From Segatella copri DSM 18205 (GTDB lineage Bacteria; Bacteroidota; Bacteroidia; Bacteroidales; Bacteroidaceae), in contig NZ_CP102288.1 in NCBI RefSeq assembly GCF_025151535.1, positions 3,047,501-3,111,500 on the forward strand: a DNA stretch of 64,000 bases, written 5' to 3'. A program made the translations under genes and the position numbers. Below, one piece after another: positions 1 through 8,586 of this stretch; the first letter of the stretch is position 1, and the number at the start of each line of letters is the position of its first letter. Under the pieces are notes generated by a model. That model was not told the origin of the DNA and made no database searches. It saw only the letters and a list, made by a program, of their open reading frames with translations.

Positions 1-1243
1 TTACAGACATGGCTTTCACCAGTCCGTCTACAGGCATTACAAGCTCAGACATGTTGGTTACCTCTGCTGGCCAATAGTTTTCTTCCAGGTTGATGTTGAT
101 GGTGTAGTTTCCACGCCAAGGAGATTTTCGTGCCGGAGCCCAAAGTCCCTGGAGATTGGCAGGAATGCCTGGAGTTCTCGAACAGCTGATAAGAAGATAT
201 CTTCCATATTGGAAATAGAGCATTTCCAGGTAAGGGTTTTGCTCTTCTTTCTCAGTGTAATCAAAGAGTTGCTGGTCGGTGGTTCGCTTGTTGTCGAACT
301 TTGCTCCCTTGAGTGCAAACTTGGCACGGTTGAAGATGTTCTGATAATCGGTTATATGACGCTGTTTTAACTCTGGATAGGTATAGTTGACCAAGTGCCA
401 GGCATTGTCGTTAACCTTTTCAATATATGGAGCCCCTTCTTTTACCGGATGCTTGTCGAATCCGTTGTAGCTGGTTTCATTCACTAAATAGATAACAGCT
501 TCGCTTACGCCCTGCAGATGGAGGATAGAATCAGAGGCAGTAATGGTTCCGTCCTGGTTTTTGATGCTGAGGATGGAGCAGAAGTGGATACTGTTCTCAG
601 GCTTTCCCATAGCATGGCCCGTGATGGTGAGTTGCTTATTGGAAGCTTTTACCTGATGAGGAATCAGAGAGGTGAGAGAGATGTCGCAGTTGATAGCTTT
701 CTTCTGTGTAGCTGTCAGGTGAATGGCAATCATCTTGTCCGGATGTGATGCGAAATATTCTCGCTGGTATTGTATTCCCCCTCTTGTATAACTCAATGCT
801 GCCGTAGCGTTGTCAAGGCTCAATTCACGCTTGTAGTTACTGAATTGTCCTTTATTTGCATCTTTGATATTGATGATGGCAAGTGGCTGATAGTATTCTG
901 AATTGTGTCCTTGTACATGCAGTTGTAAAGAGTCGGCTGCCTTGTAATCTTCTTTGAACAGAGCCTCGCGAATCTTTGGTATCCATTTGTAGGCATCCCC
1001 TCCTTCCTCGCGATTGACAGGCTTTCCTGTCCACAAGGTGATGTCGTTGAGATAGATAGAGTCATTGTTGGCTCCACCATAGATCAATGCACCTAACTTA
1101 CCGTTACCGATAGGTAATGATTCTTCAAAGGCTGTAGCTGGCTTATTGTACCAAAGCTTCAGCGGTGGAATATTACTCTTTGGGACAGCCTGGAGTGTGC
1201 TTGCTGCAGAGAGTAATAGGCAAGAGATAAGTAAATGTTTCAT
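1..1243 (-). CDS. GH95 family alpha-L-fucosidase-type glycoside hydrolase (5' part, cut by window edge)
   Basis: An open frame runs from ATG at 1243 to the left edge without a stop, giving about 413 residues of a family that is usually near 800. The protein starts with a signal peptide (MKHLLISCLLLSAASTLQA). It then carries the GH95 N-terminal beta domain, with FEESLPIGNGKLGALIYGG near residues 36-54. Near residues 380-400 it has LQGLWAP and YTININLEENYWPAEVTN, characteristic of the GH95 catalytic barrel. The NIN residues in that stretch correspond to the asparagines that, in studied GH95 enzymes, help position the attacking water. The general acid would lie beyond the window. Family members cleave terminal alpha-1,2-L-fucose or alpha-L-galactose in the periplasm. 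It lies 88 bp downstream of gyrB on the same strand. The exact substrate cannot be read from sequence. Confidence 0.88.
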   Translation of the reverse strand, partial: MKHLLISCLLLSAASTLQAVPKSNIPPLKLWYNKPATAFEESLPIGNGKLGALIYGGANNDSIYLNDITLWTGKPVNREEGGDAYKWIPKIREALFKEDYKAADSLQLHVQGHNSEYYQPLAIINIKDANKGQFSNYKRELSLDNATAALSYTRGGIQYQREYFASHPDKMIAIHLTATQKKAINCDISLTSLIPHQVKASNKQLTITGHAMGKPENSIHFCSILSIKNQDGTITASDSILHLQGVSEAVIYLVNETSYNGFDKHPVKEGAPYIEKVNDNAWHLVNYTYPELKQRHITDYQNIFNRAKFALKGAKFDNKRTTDQQLFDYTEKEEQNPYLEMLYFQYGRYLLISCSRTPGIPANLQGLWAPARKSPWRGNYTININLEENYWPAEVTNMSELVMPVDGLVKAMSV

Positions 1244-1274
1244 AAGTTGGTTTGTTGGGTTTTATATAAGCAGA

Positions 1275-1306
1275 GGCTGTGTCATTTATTGGCAAATGGC
1301 ACAGCC
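1275..1306 (-). terminator. Hairpin between gyrB and the GH95 gene
   Basis: Arms 1275-1287 and 1294-1306 are complementary over 13 positions with one mismatch position and a 6-nt loop. It sits just after the gyrB stop codon, so it probably ends gyrB transcription. The T tract after it on the minus strand is weak. Confidence 0.5.
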
Positions 1307-1331
1307 CCTTATGTAAATTAGTTGAATTGTC

Positions 1332-3302
1332 TTAAGCGTCGATGTTTGCGTATGTGGCATTCTGCTCGATAAATTCGCGGCGTGGTTCTACATCATCACC
1401 CATCAACATAGAGAAAATCTCATCAGCCTGGGCTGCGTTTTCAATAGTAACCTGCTTGAGCAAGCGTGTAGATGGGTCCATAGTAGTTTCCCAAAGCTGC
1501 TCTGGATTCATCTCACCCAAACCTTTGTATCGCTGGGTGTGGATATTCTTGTCTTCTACTCCATCTCCATACTTGTCGATGAATGCCTGGCGCTGCTGCT
1601 CTGTATAGCAATACTCGCTTACCTTGCTGCGATAAGTACACTTGTAGAGTGGTGGGGTAGCGATATACAGATGGCCTTCTTCAATAACCTTTGGCATGAA
1701 ACGATAGAAGAGAGTCATAATCAATGTGTCGATGTGAGAACCATCGACGTCGGCATCGGTCATGATGATAATCTTGTCGTAACGCAACTTGTCGGTATTA
1801 GCCTCCTTGCTGTCTTCGCCATCTACACCGAAGCGGACACCGATACTTTGGATGATGTTCATGACAGACTCAGCTTCGAATACCTTGTGCCACTGTACCT
1901 TTTCTACATTCAGAATCTTACCACGCAATGGGAGAATAGCCTGACGGAAACGGTCGCGACCCTGCTTGGCAGAACCACCGGCGGAATCACCCTCGACGAG
2001 GAAGATCTCGCATTCTTTAGGATCCTTCATTGAGCAATCGGCAAGTTTACCAGGAAGACCACCACCTGTCATGAAGTTCTTGCGCTGTACACTCTCACGT
2101 GCCTTGCGGGCAGCTATGCGGGCCGTAGCAGCCAGGACAACCTTTTCGCAGATTCGCTTTGCCTCGTCTGGATGTTCTTCCAGATAATCAGACAAAGCCT
2201 CGTTTACAGCCTGCTGAACGGCACCTTGTACCTCGCTGTTACCGAGCTTGGTCTTGGTCTGTCCCTCAAACTGAGGTTCAGCTACCTTGATGGAGATAAC
2301 GGCAGTAAGACCCTCGCGGAAGTCTTCTGGTGCAATCTCTACCTTTGCCTTCTCAATCTGCTTAGAGATGGTTGGGTCAGCTTCTGCGTAAGCCTTCAAG
2401 GTGCGGGTCAACGCCATACGGAAACCAGTCAGGTGGGTACCACCCTCAATAGTGTTGATGTTATTGACGTATGAGTGGATATTCTCAGAGTAATCTGTGT
2501 TGTACATCACGGCAATCTCGATAGGAATACCCTGCTTTTCTGTCTTCAGATAGATAACATCATCGAAGAGATGAGTGCGGTGACGGTCTACGTAACGGAC
2601 GAATTCCTTCAAACCATCCTTAGCGTGGAAAACCTGCTCCTTGGTCTTACCTTCCTCGTCAGGGCGCAAATCTCTCAAGGTAATCTTGATACCTGCATTG
2701 AGGAATGCTAACTCGCGCATACGGTTGGCAATGATGTCCCACTTATAGACAGTGTGAGTAAAGATGGTTGGATCTGGCCAGAACTGCTGGCGTGTACCGC
2801 GCTTGTTGGTTTCACCTACCACCTTAACCGGATAGAGAGGCTTACCCTTCTCATATTCCTGCTGGTAGATTTTGCCGCCACGGAATACCTGTGATAACAT
2901 GTGGGTAGAAAGTGCATTCACACAACTTACACCCACACCATGTAAACCGCCAGATACCTTGTAAGAACCCTTGTCGAACTTACCACCTGCGTGAAGCACG
3001 GTCATAACGACTTCGAGGGCTGATTTATGTAGTTTCTCGTGCATATCCACAGGGATACCACGACCATTATCTTCTACGGTGATAGAGTTGTCTTCGTTGA
3101 TGGTAACTTCGATGTCGGTACAGTAGCCCGCCATTGCTTCGTCAATAGAGTTGTCTACAGTTTCGTTTACCAAGTGGTGAAGACCCTTTTCGGAGATGTC
3201 ACCAATATACATCGCCGGACGTTTGCGAACAGCTTCCAGGCCTTCCAGAACCTGAATGTTACTCGCAGAGTAATTATTTGCGTTGTTTTGATTTTCTGCC
3301 AT
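1332..3302 (-). CDS. gyrB: DNA gyrase subunit B
   Basis: This is the ATPase and TOPRIM subunit of the type II topoisomerase that introduces negative supercoils. The 656-residue length is normal for Bacteroidota GyrB. The GHKL ATPase motifs are visible: NETVDNSIDEAM (46-57), EDNGRGIPV (77-85) and SGGLHGVGVSCVNALS (117-132). The transducer domain follows, with QTKTKLGNSEV near 348-358. The TOPRIM domain has EGDSAGGSAKQGRDR (437-451), PLRGKILNVEK and TDADVDGSHI (515-524). The QTK lysine and the GyrB-type TOPRIM favour GyrB over ParE. It starts at ATG 3302, a short distance downstream of a TATCTTTG -7 box. The partner gyrA is not in the window. Confidence 0.97.
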   Translation of the reverse strand: MAENQNNANNYSASNIQVLEGLEAVRKRPAMYIGDISEKGLHHLVNETVDNSIDEAMAGYCTDIEVTINEDNSITVEDNGRGIPVDMHEKLHKSALEVVMTVLHAGGKFDKGSYKVSGGLHGVGVSCVNALSTHMLSQVFRGGKIYQQEYEKGKPLYPVKVVGETNKRGTRQQFWPDPTIFTHTVYKWDIIANRMRELAFLNAGIKITLRDLRPDEEGKTKEQVFHAKDGLKEFVRYVDRHRTHLFDDVIYLKTEKQGIPIEIAVMYNTDYSENIHSYVNNINTIEGGTHLTGFRMALTRTLKAYAEADPTISKQIEKAKVEIAPEDFREGLTAVISIKVAEPQFEGQTKTKLGNSEVQGAVQQAVNEALSDYLEEHPDEAKRICEKVVLAATARIAARKARESVQRKNFMTGGGLPGKLADCSMKDPKECEIFLVEGDSAGGSAKQGRDRFRQAILPLRGKILNVEKVQWHKVFEAESVMNIIQSIGVRFGVDGEDSKEANTDKLRYDKIIIMTDADVDGSHIDTLIMTLFYRFMPKVIEEGHLYIATPPLYKCTYRSKVSEYCYTEQQRQAFIDKYGDGVEDKNIHTQRYKGLGEMNPEQLWETTMDPSTRLLKQVTIENAAQADEIFSMLMGDDVEPRREFIEQNATYANIDA

Positions 3303-3325
3303 TTTAGTATTGTCTTATTTCCGTG

Positions 3326-3333
3326 CAAAGATA
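3326..3333 (-). promoter_or_regulatory. Bacteroidota -7 box for gyrB
   Basis: TATCTTTG on the minus strand matches the TAnnTTTG consensus and lies 23 bp before the gyrB ATG. No clear TTTG -33 box is seen at the expected distance. Confidence 0.5.
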
Positions 3334-3550
3334 CTAAAAAAAGCTGAGAAACAGGAACTTTTGTTTGTGAAAAATCACCAAAAAGTGAAGAAAAAACGTA
3401 GAATGTGAACTTTGGCGGCAAAAGTGTCTTGAAAAAGCTGTTTTATAATCGTTTTGCGCGTTTTTATAGGGTATGTTGTAGTATAAAACCGGTTGTGATG
3501 GGAAGATTTTATGATGCAGGAAATGGATAGTCGGATTCATAGAAAAGAAT

Positions 3551-3582
3551 AAGGCTGCGACCCTATAAAGGATTGCAGCCTT
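3551..3582 (-). terminator. Terminator hairpin after rpsT
   Basis: AAGGCTGC (3551-3558) pairs with GCAGCCTT (3575-3582). It lies just beyond the rpsT stop and is followed on the minus strand by a T-rich stretch. Confidence 0.55.
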
Positions 3583-3609
3583 ATTTATTTTTTTGCTTTG
3601 ACTTATAAG

Positions 3610-3864
3610 TTAGGCCAACTTAGCGATGTGCTTTGTAAGACCAGACTTCAAGTTTGCAGCCTTGTTGTCGTGGATAACGTTGATCTTAGCCAACTTGTCT
3701 AAAAGCTTCTGAACAGTAGGATAGAGCTTTGCAGCCTCTTCCTTGTCAGACATGTTGCGCAACTTGCGGACAGCATTGCGCATAGTCTTTGCATAATACT
3801 TGTTGTGCAAAGCCTTCTTCTTGTCCTGACGGATTCTCTTGATTGATGATTTGTGATTTGCCAT
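3610..3864 (-). CDS. rpsT: 30S ribosomal protein S20
   Basis: A basic protein of 84 residues that binds 16S rRNA early in 30S assembly. The opening [17 protein letters not shown] and the later [13 protein letters not shown] are typical S20 sequence, and the length fits the family. Its ATG lies only 37 bp after the 3' end of tRNA-Glu on the same strand, and no promoter motif is visible in that gap. The likely transcript is therefore tRNA-Glu followed by rpsT, driven by the promoter upstream of the tRNA, and ended by the hairpin at 3551-3582. Confidence 0.97.
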   Translation of the reverse strand: MANHKSSIKRIRQDKKKALHNKYYAKTMRNAVRKLRNMSDKEEAAKLYPTVQKLLDKLAKINVIHDNKAANLKSGLTKHIAKLA

Positions 3865-3901
3865 CTTCTTTATGTTATTTTTTTTATTTCTTAAATGTTT
3901 G

Positions 3902-3973
3902 TAGTCCCTAGCAGAGTCGAACTGCTCTTTAGAGAATGAAAATCTCTCGTCCTAACCGATAGACGAAGGGACC
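3902..3973 (-). tRNA. tRNA-Glu (anticodon TTC)
   Basis: A complete 72-nt cloverleaf on the minus strand. The acceptor arms are 3967-3973 and 3903-3909, with a G-U first pair. The anticodon loop reads TTTTCAT and gives TTC. The T arm contains GTTCGACTC, and the discriminator is A. CCA is not encoded. It lies directly upstream of rpsT. Confidence 0.95.
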
Positions 3974-3991
3974 ATTGCTTATTTGCGGGTG

Positions 3992-4023
3992 CAAAGTTAC
4001 TACTTTTATTTGAATCTAGCAAA
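3992..4023 (-). promoter_or_regulatory. Promoter of tRNA-Glu/rpsT
   Basis: On the minus strand a TTTG -33 box (4020-4023) and TAACTTTG -7 box (3992-3999) are separated by 20 bp, matching the Bacteroidota sigma-70-type consensus. The tRNA begins at 3973. Confidence 0.7.
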
Positions 4024-4038
4024 TTTTTCATGGAAAAT

Positions 4039-4070
4039 TTTCGCTAAATGCGCATTTTTTTGTATTTTTG
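4039..4070 (+). promoter_or_regulatory. Promoter of recO
   Basis: TATTTTTG at 4063-4070 is a -7 box, with TTTC at 4039-4042 in the -33 position 20 bp upstream. The predicted start of transcription is near 4073, about 25 nt before the ATG at 4098. This rules out the longer frame that begins inside the promoter. Confidence 0.6.
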
Positions 4071-4097
4071 CCCTGTTTTTTACTAATATTAGGCAAA

Positions 4098-4823
4098 ATG
4101 GAGATAAAAACTAGTGCTATCGTATTGCAAGCCATCAAGTATGGAGACTCTCAACTTATCGTGGATTTCTTCACAGAAAAGTTGGGAAGACTCTCCTTTA
4201 TGGTACGTGTGCCTAAGTCATCTAAGGGGAAGATGAAACGGCAGCTTTTCCAACCGCTCATGGTCTTGAATTTAGAATTTGATTATCGTCCCAAGTCAAA
4301 TCTGCAGCGCCTTAGGGATGTTTCGATTCAGATTCCATTCTCTGATATCCCTTTTTCTCCATACAAACTTGGCATTTCCATGTTCTTGGCAGAACTGCTT
4401 TCATATGCTACCCGTCATGAGCAGGCTAATGGTGCGCTCTATCTTTTCATACAGGACAGTATCGAATGGTTAGACCATGCTAAAGGTGCTATTGCCAATT
4501 TCCATATAGTCTTTATGATTCAGCTCTCTTTTCATTTGGGTTTTATGCCCAATATAGAGAGCGGTATGTCTGGCGATTATTTTGATTTGGTAGATGGATG
4601 TTTTGCAGCTCATGTTCCTTCGCATGTACATTATTTAAATAAGGAAGATTCTATGCGGCTTGTGTCTTTGTTCCGTTTAGACTATAAAACAATGCACCTC
4701 TACACAATGTCTCGTATGGAACGAAACAGGTGTGTAGAGGTGATACTGGAGTATTATAAACTTCATTTGCCAGGTTTCCCGGAAATGAAGAGTTTTGCTG
4801 TTCTTCAGGAACTGTTTGCTTAG
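4098..4823 (+). CDS. recO: DNA repair protein RecO
   Basis: RecO helps load RecA onto SSB-coated single strands during recombinational gap repair, acting with RecR and RecF. The 241-residue protein starts MEIKTSAIVLQAIKYGDSQ, a typical RecO N-terminal OB-fold opening. FTEKLGRLSFMVRV continues it, and an alpha-helical C-terminal region follows. I chose ATG 4098 because the upstream in-frame TTG lies within the promoter. The zinc-finger cysteines of some RecO proteins are absent, as is common in Bacteroidota. It converges with ftsZ, which ends 62 bp away. Confidence 0.9.
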   Translation: MEIKTSAIVLQAIKYGDSQLIVDFFTEKLGRLSFMVRVPKSSKGKMKRQLFQPLMVLNLEFDYRPKSNLQRLRDVSIQIPFSDIPFSPYKLGISMFLAELLSYATRHEQANGALYLFIQDSIEWLDHAKGAIANFHIVFMIQLSFHLGFMPNIESGMSGDYFDLVDGCFAAHVPSHVHYLNKEDSMRLVSLFRLDYKTMHLYTMSRMERNRCVEVILEYYKLHLPGFPEMKSFAVLQELFA

Positions 4824-4885
4824 TCTTTTCAGGTTTCCTCGCTTGCTTGATTAAACGGGAAACAGACGTTGGCTATGTCCTCTTT

Positions 4886-6217
4886 TTAGGCAAAACTGAT
4901 AACGCCCTGTACTGTAGCATCATCATTATTGTCTTCTTTCGGTTCTGTATTACCGGAAGCTATATTACGGATTTCTTCCAGAGTCTGTCGGGTACGCTTA
5001 TAGGTAGGCGTGTTTTCTACCTGAAGGATGACATCCTCGTTATCCAAATCTTCCTGGCGGAACAGGAATATGTGTGGATGACGCTTATACTGTGTCGTAT
5101 TGCCATCGCTGCCATAATAGCGCTTGCGGCGGTCTTCTCTTTCAGCACGTTTCTCCTCTTCTTCAGCGAGACGGCGAGATTCTTCCTCAGTATGTTTCTT
5201 GAGGTGGCGGTTCATTCCCTCTACATCCTCGAGTCCGAAACCTGTTGCGAGAACGGTTACCTTAACGCGGCTTCCCAATTCAGGGTCAATGGCAAGACCC
5301 CATTTCAGTTCGAAGTCCTCACCGAATTTCTCCATAAAGTCGTTGACATCATTCATCTCGTCCATGGTCAAGCCAGGATTATCTTTCTTCTCGCTTGCAA
5401 ATGCGATGCTGAGCAGAATCTTCTTAGAGTTGAATACGTCATTATCGTTAAGGAGAGGTGAGTTCAAGGCATCTTCTATCGCTTTCTTTACTCTTCCTTC
5501 TCCCTCACCGTAACCTGTACTCATGATAGCCACACCGCCATCTTTCAGTACGGTCTTTACATCATTGAAGTCGAGGTTGATGAGACCATGTACGGTAATG
5601 ATTTCAGCGATACTCTTGGCAGCTACACTCAAGGTGTCGTCAGCTTTGCCGAAGGCATCGAGAACGGCAAGGTCTGGATAAATCTGGCGAAGACGTTCAT
5701 TGTTGATTACCAGTAAGGCATCTACATGCTTCGACATTTCCTCTACACCATCCAATGCCTGGTCAATCTTCTTAGGACCTTCAAAACGGAATGGGATGGT
5801 TACAATACCAACGGTAAGAATGCCTAACTCCTTACTTACTCTGGCGATGACAGGTGCTGCACCCGTACCGGTACCGCCACCCATACCCGCTGTGATGAAT
5901 GCCATTTTTGTTCCATCGTTGAGCATGTTCTTGATATCTTCAAGAGTCTCTTCGGCAGCCTGGCGTGCCTTTGCAGGTTTGTTTCCTGCACCCAGTCCTT
6001 CCTTGCCTAGCTGCAGGTGTACAGGCACAGGTGAGTCGTTAAGTGCCTGGTTGTCTGTGTTGCAGAGTACGAATGTTACATCGTGTATACCTTCGCGGTA
6101 CATGTGGTTGACGGCATTTCCACCGCCACCACCAACACCAATCACCTTGATGATGCTATTTTCTTTTTCAGGTTCCCCAAAGTCAAGAATATGAGGAGCG
6201 TTTCCATTATCTAGCAT
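4886..6217 (-). CDS. ftsZ: Cell division protein FtsZ (dcw-cluster copy)
   Basis: This tubulin-like GTPase forms the division ring. Residues 23-32 hold the nucleotide-binding KVIGVGGGG stretch. The tubulin signature GGGTGTG lies at about 113-119, and the T7 loop NLDFNDV at about 214-220 keeps both catalytic aspartates. The linker is rich in E, R and K. A conserved C-terminal peptide-like ENTPTYKR lies near 401-408 and would bind FtsA. An acidic tail of about 35 residues then follows, which is unusual because this peptide is normally terminal. It is the last gene of the dcw cluster, behind ftsA. A divergent second copy lies at 31856-33247. Confidence 0.97.
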   Translation of the reverse strand: MLDNGNAPHILDFGEPEKENSIIKVIGVGGGGGNAVNHMYREGIHDVTFVLCNTDNQALNDSPVPVHLQLGKEGLGAGNKPAKARQAAEETLEDIKNMLNDGTKMAFITAGMGGGTGTGAAPVIARVSKELGILTVGIVTIPFRFEGPKKIDQALDGVEEMSKHVDALLVINNERLRQIYPDLAVLDAFGKADDTLSVAAKSIAEIITVHGLINLDFNDVKTVLKDGGVAIMSTGYGEGEGRVKKAIEDALNSPLLNDNDVFNSKKILLSIAFASEKKDNPGLTMDEMNDVNDFMEKFGEDFELKWGLAIDPELGSRVKVTVLATGFGLEDVEGMNRHLKKHTEEESRRLAEEEEKRAEREDRRKRYYGSDGNTTQYKRHPHIFLFRQEDLDNEDVILQVENTPTYKRTRQTLEEIRNIASGNTEPKEDNNDDATVQGVISFA

Positions 6218-6306
6218 AGTCGTATAATCTTTATAGGGTTTATCTATCTGATTTTTTATTTAACCTGTTGTGAAATCTGTTTTCTGATAGCCTGGTCTTT
6301 GGCATC

Positions 6307-7752
6307 TTATTCTTCTTCAGAAATGGTATCTTTCACAAACTTCTTGAAACCTCTCATCATTTTATGGATGAGACTGTTTTCTTTGCGTCTCTTTTCTTCT
6401 TCTTCGGCTTCTTTTTCTGCCAGAAGTCTTGCCTCAGCTTCTTCCAGTTCTTTTTGCTTGCGGGCAGCCTCGTCTGCAGCCGCTTTTTCTGCCGCAGTAA
6501 GAACAACGCCCTTGCCGGCAGTCTCGTTAGGGTTTCTAGGAGCCTTGTGCTGCTCGGCTGCTACTGGCTTTTCGGCAGAATTACTGAAGAGATCAGTGCC
6601 GATTTCGTCACCTGCACAGTTCATGTCTCCCTTTGCCAGGAGTCCTAATACGGTATTCATTGTACCATCGTGATTGGTAATCTTAGGATCCTTGGAGTTG
6701 ACTGTTTGAGAAACAAACTTGGCAATGCGTACTTTGTCGATGTGGGTATGTGTTTTGAAAACCTTATCGATTTCAGGCATGTTGCTGCCGCCACCTGTAA
6801 GGATGATACCACCCAACAGCTTATCTGAGAATTCTACAGGAATCTGGAACCATGCGTTTTCTACGATTTCCTCTACGCGTGCTTCTACGATTTCGATGAA
6901 CTTCTTGCTTTCAACCACTCTATCCTTGTCGATAGGGTAGTTCAGGGTCAGGTCGATATTGTTGATATCGGTATAAGCCTTGGCATACTTGAGTTTCATC
7001 TTTTCAGCATCAGGCTCTTCAATCTGAAGACAAGTTAAGTCTTTGGTCACGTTGCCGCCGCCCAATGGGATGACAGAGAGATGACGAAGTATACCTTTAT
7101 AATATACAGAAACGGTTGTCGTATCGGCACCCAAGTCAACAAGCATACAGCCTGCACGCTTTTCTGAGTCTGTCAAAACGCTGTCAGCCATAGCTAAAGG
7201 AGCCAGGTACATTTCTGCAATAGGAATGTTGGCATTTTCAAAACAGGTATTGATATTGTTATAGAAGTTCTTGCGCCAAAGTATATTCAGGAAGATGCCT
7301 TCCAGATGGTTACACTGTATTCCTACAGGGTCTATCTGGTATTGGTTGTCTATCTTGTATTCCTGAGTTGCAGCATCCAGGATTTCCTGGTCCGGATAGG
7401 TCATGTTGCGGTTGATATCCATCAGTTCATTGATCATCTCTTGTGAGATGATGGTGTTACCTGGGAGATCCTTGACAATGACGTTCTTGATACTGCGTAT
7501 AGAGCGACCGCCCACGCCTACATAGACCTGGGTGATATCCTGTTTCAGTATATTCTTCAACTTCTTGATGATGTTGGTCAAGCATTGACAGGTTTTGTCA
7601 ATGTTATAGATCACACCCTTTCTGATGCAAGAAGATGAATCTTCCTCTACGGTGGCAAGTACGGTGATGCTGCCGTCCAAATTCTTCTGACCTGCTATAC
7701 CTGTCATCTTAGATGAGCCAAGTTCGATAGCTACAATAAATTCCTTTGGCAT
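6307..7752 (-). CDS. ftsA: Cell division protein FtsA
   Basis: An actin-like ATPase that tethers FtsZ to the membrane and recruits later division proteins. The N-terminal phosphate-binding segment is EFIVAIELGSSKMTGI. The LVDLGADTTTVSVYYKG segment near 205 and LTGGGSNMPEI near 325 are the second phosphate and adenosine motifs. The protein is long (481 residues) because about 65 residues of charged, probably helical sequence (A, E, K and R rich) precede the C-terminal amphipathic helix MMRGFKKFVKDTI, the expected membrane-targeting helix. It lies between ftsQ and ftsZ, 39 bp after ftsQ. Confidence 0.96.
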   Translation of the reverse strand: MPKEFIVAIELGSSKMTGIAGQKNLDGSITVLATVEEDSSSCIRKGVIYNIDKTCQCLTNIIKKLKNILKQDITQVYVGVGGRSIRSIKNVIVKDLPGNTIISQEMINELMDINRNMTYPDQEILDAATQEYKIDNQYQIDPVGIQCNHLEGIFLNILWRKNFYNNINTCFENANIPIAEMYLAPLAMADSVLTDSEKRAGCMLVDLGADTTTVSVYYKGILRHLSVIPLGGGNVTKDLTCLQIEEPDAEKMKLKYAKAYTDINNIDLTLNYPIDKDRVVESKKFIEIVEARVEEIVENAWFQIPVEFSDKLLGGIILTGGGSNMPEIDKVFKTHTHIDKVRIAKFVSQTVNSKDPKITNHDGTMNTVLGLLAKGDMNCAGDEIGTDLFSNSAEKPVAAEQHKAPRNPNETAGKGVVLTAAEKAAADEAARKQKELEEAEARLLAEKEAEEEEKRRKENSLIHKMMRGFKKFVKDTISEEE

Positions 7753-7791
7753 AGTTCTTATATGTTATCTTAATCTGTTTCTATTTTCTAA

Positions 7792-8586
7792 TTAGCTATT
7801 TTGATGCTTTTTACATATGATCTGGTTGTCGAATTCGATATTGATATACGAATACTTGTTCCAGCCAGCTTGTGAGAGTCCATACTTATAGAATTTCTCT
7901 AATCGATTCATCTTCTTGTTGACGAAATCGTTGATGGCTTGCTCTCGTTTGTCGCTGAGGTTGGTCTCTGGCAGGTTACCTATATATATAATGTGGTTGC
8001 CTACTCGTGGTACCAGTTCTATTCCTCTATCAGGCAGGACATGGATCTGTTCTATCTGGTTTCGCCAGAGTTCATTCGTCATCAGCGCTTTGCTTAGTAA
8101 TGAGATGTATTTTTTAGCATACCACTTGTTGATGTAGCCCGTTGCGATGATAATGTCGCATGTATAGTTCGTGTTGGGCATGATCTGATTGTGGTCATCA
8201 ATATAATAGTCCTCGTTGCTGATGTTTTTGATTCTGACGATTGGCATGCGTTGGGTGAGGTAGATGTCAACAAGACCATCCTGAGTCTTTGAACATTCTG
8301 CCGTCTTGACGAAAGGACTGGTCTTCAAGGTTTCTTCTATCATGCGGGCGTTCACCTCTTTGAGCGGTTCCCCCAGCGGATAGAGTTTCCTGGCTTCCAG
8401 TCGTTTCTTGATTTCCTTCGCATTCAGAAAGCCATTCGTCATCTCATCTTGAATGTTGATGTTCACCTTGGTGCATACCAACTTCGTTTCATCAGGTTTG
8501 TTAAATCTGGTGAAAGCGAATACCAGATAAGTACCGAGTACTAAATCCAGTGCGATGATGATGGTTTTCTTCCAATTGATATGCAT
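7792..8586 (-). CDS. ftsQ: Cell division protein FtsQ (DivIB-like)
   Basis: A bitopic inner-membrane protein of 264 residues. A short cytoplasmic stretch is followed by one membrane segment at about 8-25 (TIIIALDLVLGTYLVFAF), then a periplasmic POTRA-like region (about 40-110) and a beta domain. Similarity to FtsQ is weak outside Bacteroidota, so the call leans on topology, length and position between murC and ftsA. Its ATG follows the murC stop codon without a gap, so the two are probably translationally coupled. It is expected to bridge FtsL/FtsB-type proteins and the septal synthase. Confidence 0.88.
   Translation of the reverse strand: MHINWKKTIIIALDLVLGTYLVFAFTRFNKPDETKLVCTKVNINIQDEMTNGFLNAKEIKKRLEARKLYPLGEPLKEVNARMIEETLKTSPFVKTAECSKTQDGLVDIYLTQRMPIVRIKNISNEDYYIDDHNQIMPNTNYTCDIIIATGYINKWYAKKYISLLSKALMTNELWRNQIEQIHVLPDRGIELVPRVGNHIIYIGNLPETNLSDKREQAINDFVNKKMNRLEKFYKYGLSQAGWNKYSYINIEFDNQIICKKHQNS

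Larger units (their letters stand above)
3303..3609. other. gyrB-rpsT intergenic region
   Basis: AT-rich and without a credible gene. It holds the gyrB -7 box (3326-3333) and the rpsT terminator hairpin (3551-3582). Short frames here lack family resemblance. Confidence 0.6.

Noticed and set aside
4847..5461. 204-codon plus-strand frame opposite ftsZ
   Set aside because: Antisense to the ftsZ C-terminal region with no own motif or promoter.
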